This document shows, one piece after another, positions 62,877 to 64,000 of a DNA stretch of 64,000 bases. A model generated the notes under the pieces. That model saw only the letters and a program-made list of their open reading frames with translations. It was not told the origin of the DNA and did no database searches. The stretch comes from an uncultured Bacteroidota bacterium (lineage in GTDB: Bacteria; Bacteroidota; Bacteroidia; Chitinophagales; Chitinophagaceae), in assembly GCA_903819975.1 (NCBI GenBank), contig CAIJFI010000004.1:248001-312000 (forward strand), read 5' to 3'. Numbering within the stretch: position 1 is the first letter of the stretch; every line of letters begins with the position of its first letter. The position numbers and the translations under genes are program-made.

Positions 62877-63371
62877 TTATTTAGCAGGATCTGCATTCCA
62901 AATGTCAACTATACACTTCCAGTTGCCATCGGCTTGCTTTTTCCAAGTTTCACAGAATTTCCCAGTTTCATGCATTTCTTTCCCAGTTGAATCTTTATAA
63001 CTAAACTGATAAGCCCCTGTGCTATAACCTAAATCTCCTGATTTTGACACCTCTGTTTTAGTAGCTTGAAATCTCATACTAGCAGCAGGCATTGCAAAAT
63101 ATGCTTTTATTGAAGCTTCTCTACTTGCTTTGTCATTACAAACTTTTTCGCCTGGAGGTAACATGATAGCATCGTCAGTGTAAAAACTTAACCAACCTTG
63201 AACTGAATTATGAGCCGACTGATCATCCCAAAGGCTATCTGCTTTATTGATTGCATTTACAGCATCTGTAGAGTCATTTGAACTAATTGCCGCTGAAGTT
63301 GCGCTTGTTTGATTTTTACAAGCCGACAATAAGATGAAAGCCAAAAGAGAAGAAAAAAGAATTTTTTTCAT
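62877..63371 (-). CDS. DUF4440/SnoaL-like lipoprotein
   Basis: The 164-residue lipoprotein (signal ending LLSACKN) has an NTF2-like DUF4440 domain: NAINKADSLWDDQSAHNSVQ, WLSFYTDDAIMLPPGEKVC, a mid strand GDLGYSTGAYQFSYKD and the closing FCETWKKQADGNWKCIVDIW. This is the YybH-like group, usually ligand-binding or of unknown activity, and here anchored to a membrane. It diverges from the last gene, whose operator site 4 lies in the shared 189-bp gap. Confidence 0.9.
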   Translation of the reverse strand: MKKILFSSLLAFILLSACKNQTSATSAAISSNDSTDAVNAINKADSLWDDQSAHNSVQGWLSFYTDDAIMLPPGEKVCNDKASREASIKAYFAMPAASMRFQATKTEVSKSGDLGYSTGAYQFSYKDSTGKEMHETGKFCETWKKQADGNWKCIVDIWNADPAK

Positions 63372-63446
63372 TATTGATTAATTTTTGATTTAATAGACTA
63401 AATAACAATATTTTAGCCTTCAAAATAAGTGCTTTCCTTTTTTATT

Positions 63447-63471
63447 TGTTCCTTTTACCGTTTTTGGAACA
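63447..63471 (+). promoter_or_regulatory. Palindromic operator TGTTCC-N13-GGAACA, site 4
   Basis: Half-sites lie at 63447-63452 and 63466-63471, again exactly 13 bp apart with a T-rich spacer. The A of the lipoprotein ATG is 90 bp after the site, identical to site 2. A TATATTTTG box (63511) may be the -7 region. The site also lies between divergent genes and might affect the DUF4440 gene. Confidence 0.7.
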
Positions 63472-63560
63472 AAATTCGCTGGTCAATATATGCAAATCAT
63501 CCCCTTACTCTATATTTTGCTAGCCTGTTAATATTTAAAAAACAATTCAAAATTCAAACC

Positions 63561-64000
63561 ATGAAAAAACTATTACTTAGTGCTCTTGTATTATCATCAC
63601 TAGTAGCTTGTACTGAATCAGCTAAAAAAACTGAAACTGCAGAGCAAGCCGCTGCACCAACTGAGCACATTTACAAACCTACCTATACCGATAACTTCAA
63701 AATTGGAGACGCTAAAAATGTATTGTTAGCTGAACAATTCCACAAAATCTTGTTTGAAAAAGATTTCAAACAAGCTGGAGACATGATTGCTGATACTGCA
63801 ACTTACAATGCAGAAGATGGCACTATTATCAAAGGAAAGGCTGCTATTGTAGATTATATGGAAAAAGGTTTTGCTGGCATCACCTTTAAAAACTACCAAA
63901 TTACTGCAATTATCCCTGTTGTGGGAGAAAACGGACACCAATGGGTAGATATCTGGGATGAAGGAGAATTAGTAACTGCAGATGGTAAGTCAACAAAATA
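63561..64000 (+). CDS. NTF2-like lipoprotein, cut by the window edge
   Basis: The ORF track misses this gene because it has no stop in the window. At least 146 residues are visible. It is a lipoprotein (signal ending SLVACTE) with an Ala/Thr/Glu linker. An NTF2/SnoaL-like domain follows, with NVLLAEQFHKILFEKDFKQA, TATYNAEDGTIIKGKAAIVD and HQWVDIWDEGELVTADGKST. It resembles the lipoprotein at 58867 in signal, linker and fold and shares its operator at the same distance. The C-terminus lies beyond position 64000. Confidence 0.85.
   Translation, partial: MKKLLLSALVLSSLVACTESAKKTETAEQAAAPTEHIYKPTYTDNFKIGDAKNVLLAEQFHKILFEKDFKQAGDMIADTATYNAEDGTIIKGKAAIVDYMEKGFAGITFKNYQITAIIPVVGENGHQWVDIWDEGELVTADGKSTK

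Noticed and set aside
1-64000. tRNA, rRNA, CRISPR, transposase or phage genes
   Set aside because: I looked for recognisable clover-leaf ends, conserved rRNA segments, regular short repeats and transposase motifs and saw none; very diverged elements could be missed by eye.

Overview
The window looks like chromosomal DNA of a Bacteroidota bacterium, most likely from the Chitinophagaceae or a close relative. The evidence is AT-rich sequence (about one third G+C by eye), weak or absent Shine-Dalgarno sequences, TAnnTTTG promoter elements, many signal peptides ending in AQ, and phylum-typical families: TonB-dependent receptors, GLPGLI, HmuY, DUF5777 and paired penicillin acylases. I see no rRNA, tRNA, CRISPR array, insertion sequence or phage gene. 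Genes are separated by long, nearly perfect inverted-repeat terminators, several of which help decide start codons.

Layout. 0-6 kb: M28 peptidase and class C serine hydrolase, a one-domain asparaginase and a secreted VOC protein, DUF1684, and an orphan TviB-like nucleotide-sugar dehydrogenase. 6-15 kb: two periplasmic Ntn-type penicillin acylases flank an amide-bond-forming pair, an ATP-grasp ligase overlapping an ATP-grasp-SET methyltransferase fusion, with a LuxR-type regulator divergent from the pair. 15-26 kb: a TolB-propeller amidohydrolase, an outer-membrane receptor with GLPGLI partner, a second TonB receptor and an M24 peptidase. 26-29 kb: CBM48 protein, PiT phosphate transporter and DUF47 partner. 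29-35 kb: a membrane-anchored putative one-component regulator, a TonB receptor with HmuY heme-binding lipoprotein, M28 peptidase and DUF4442.

35-43 kb is an electron-transfer locus. One arm (minus strand) encodes two cytochrome-like lipoproteins with unusual CX4CH motifs and a DUF5777 beta-barrel. The divergent arm (plus) encodes a monoheme cytochrome c, a small Tat protein, a Tat-exported Fe-S protein lacking one cluster cysteine, an NrfD quinol-interacting membrane protein, and an Ig-like membrane-anchored protein. There is no molybdopterin catalytic subunit. 43-50 kb is a five-gene operon for D-amino-acid/muropeptide salvage (sodium symporter, D-aminoacylase, DUF1611/DgcN-like, dipeptide epimerase/DgcA-like, APC permease), followed by two L,D-transpeptidases and a class II cyclic-nucleotide phosphodiesterase.

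53.5-57.3 kb holds five tandem, translationally coupled paralogues with a His-rich N-terminus, one membrane helix and a helical extracytoplasmic region. Their function is unknown, and a 53-bp block at their starts is almost identical in three copies. 57.4-64 kb carries a perfectly conserved palindromic operator, TGTTCC-N13-GGAACA, found four times upstream of an alpha/beta hydrolase pseudogene, two NTF2-like lipoproteins and a TPR/DUF4350-like pair. I did not find it elsewhere in the window by eye. The most novel signals are this operator set, the five-gene paralogue operon, the ATP-grasp/SET pair and the NrfD module with its unusual cytochromes.
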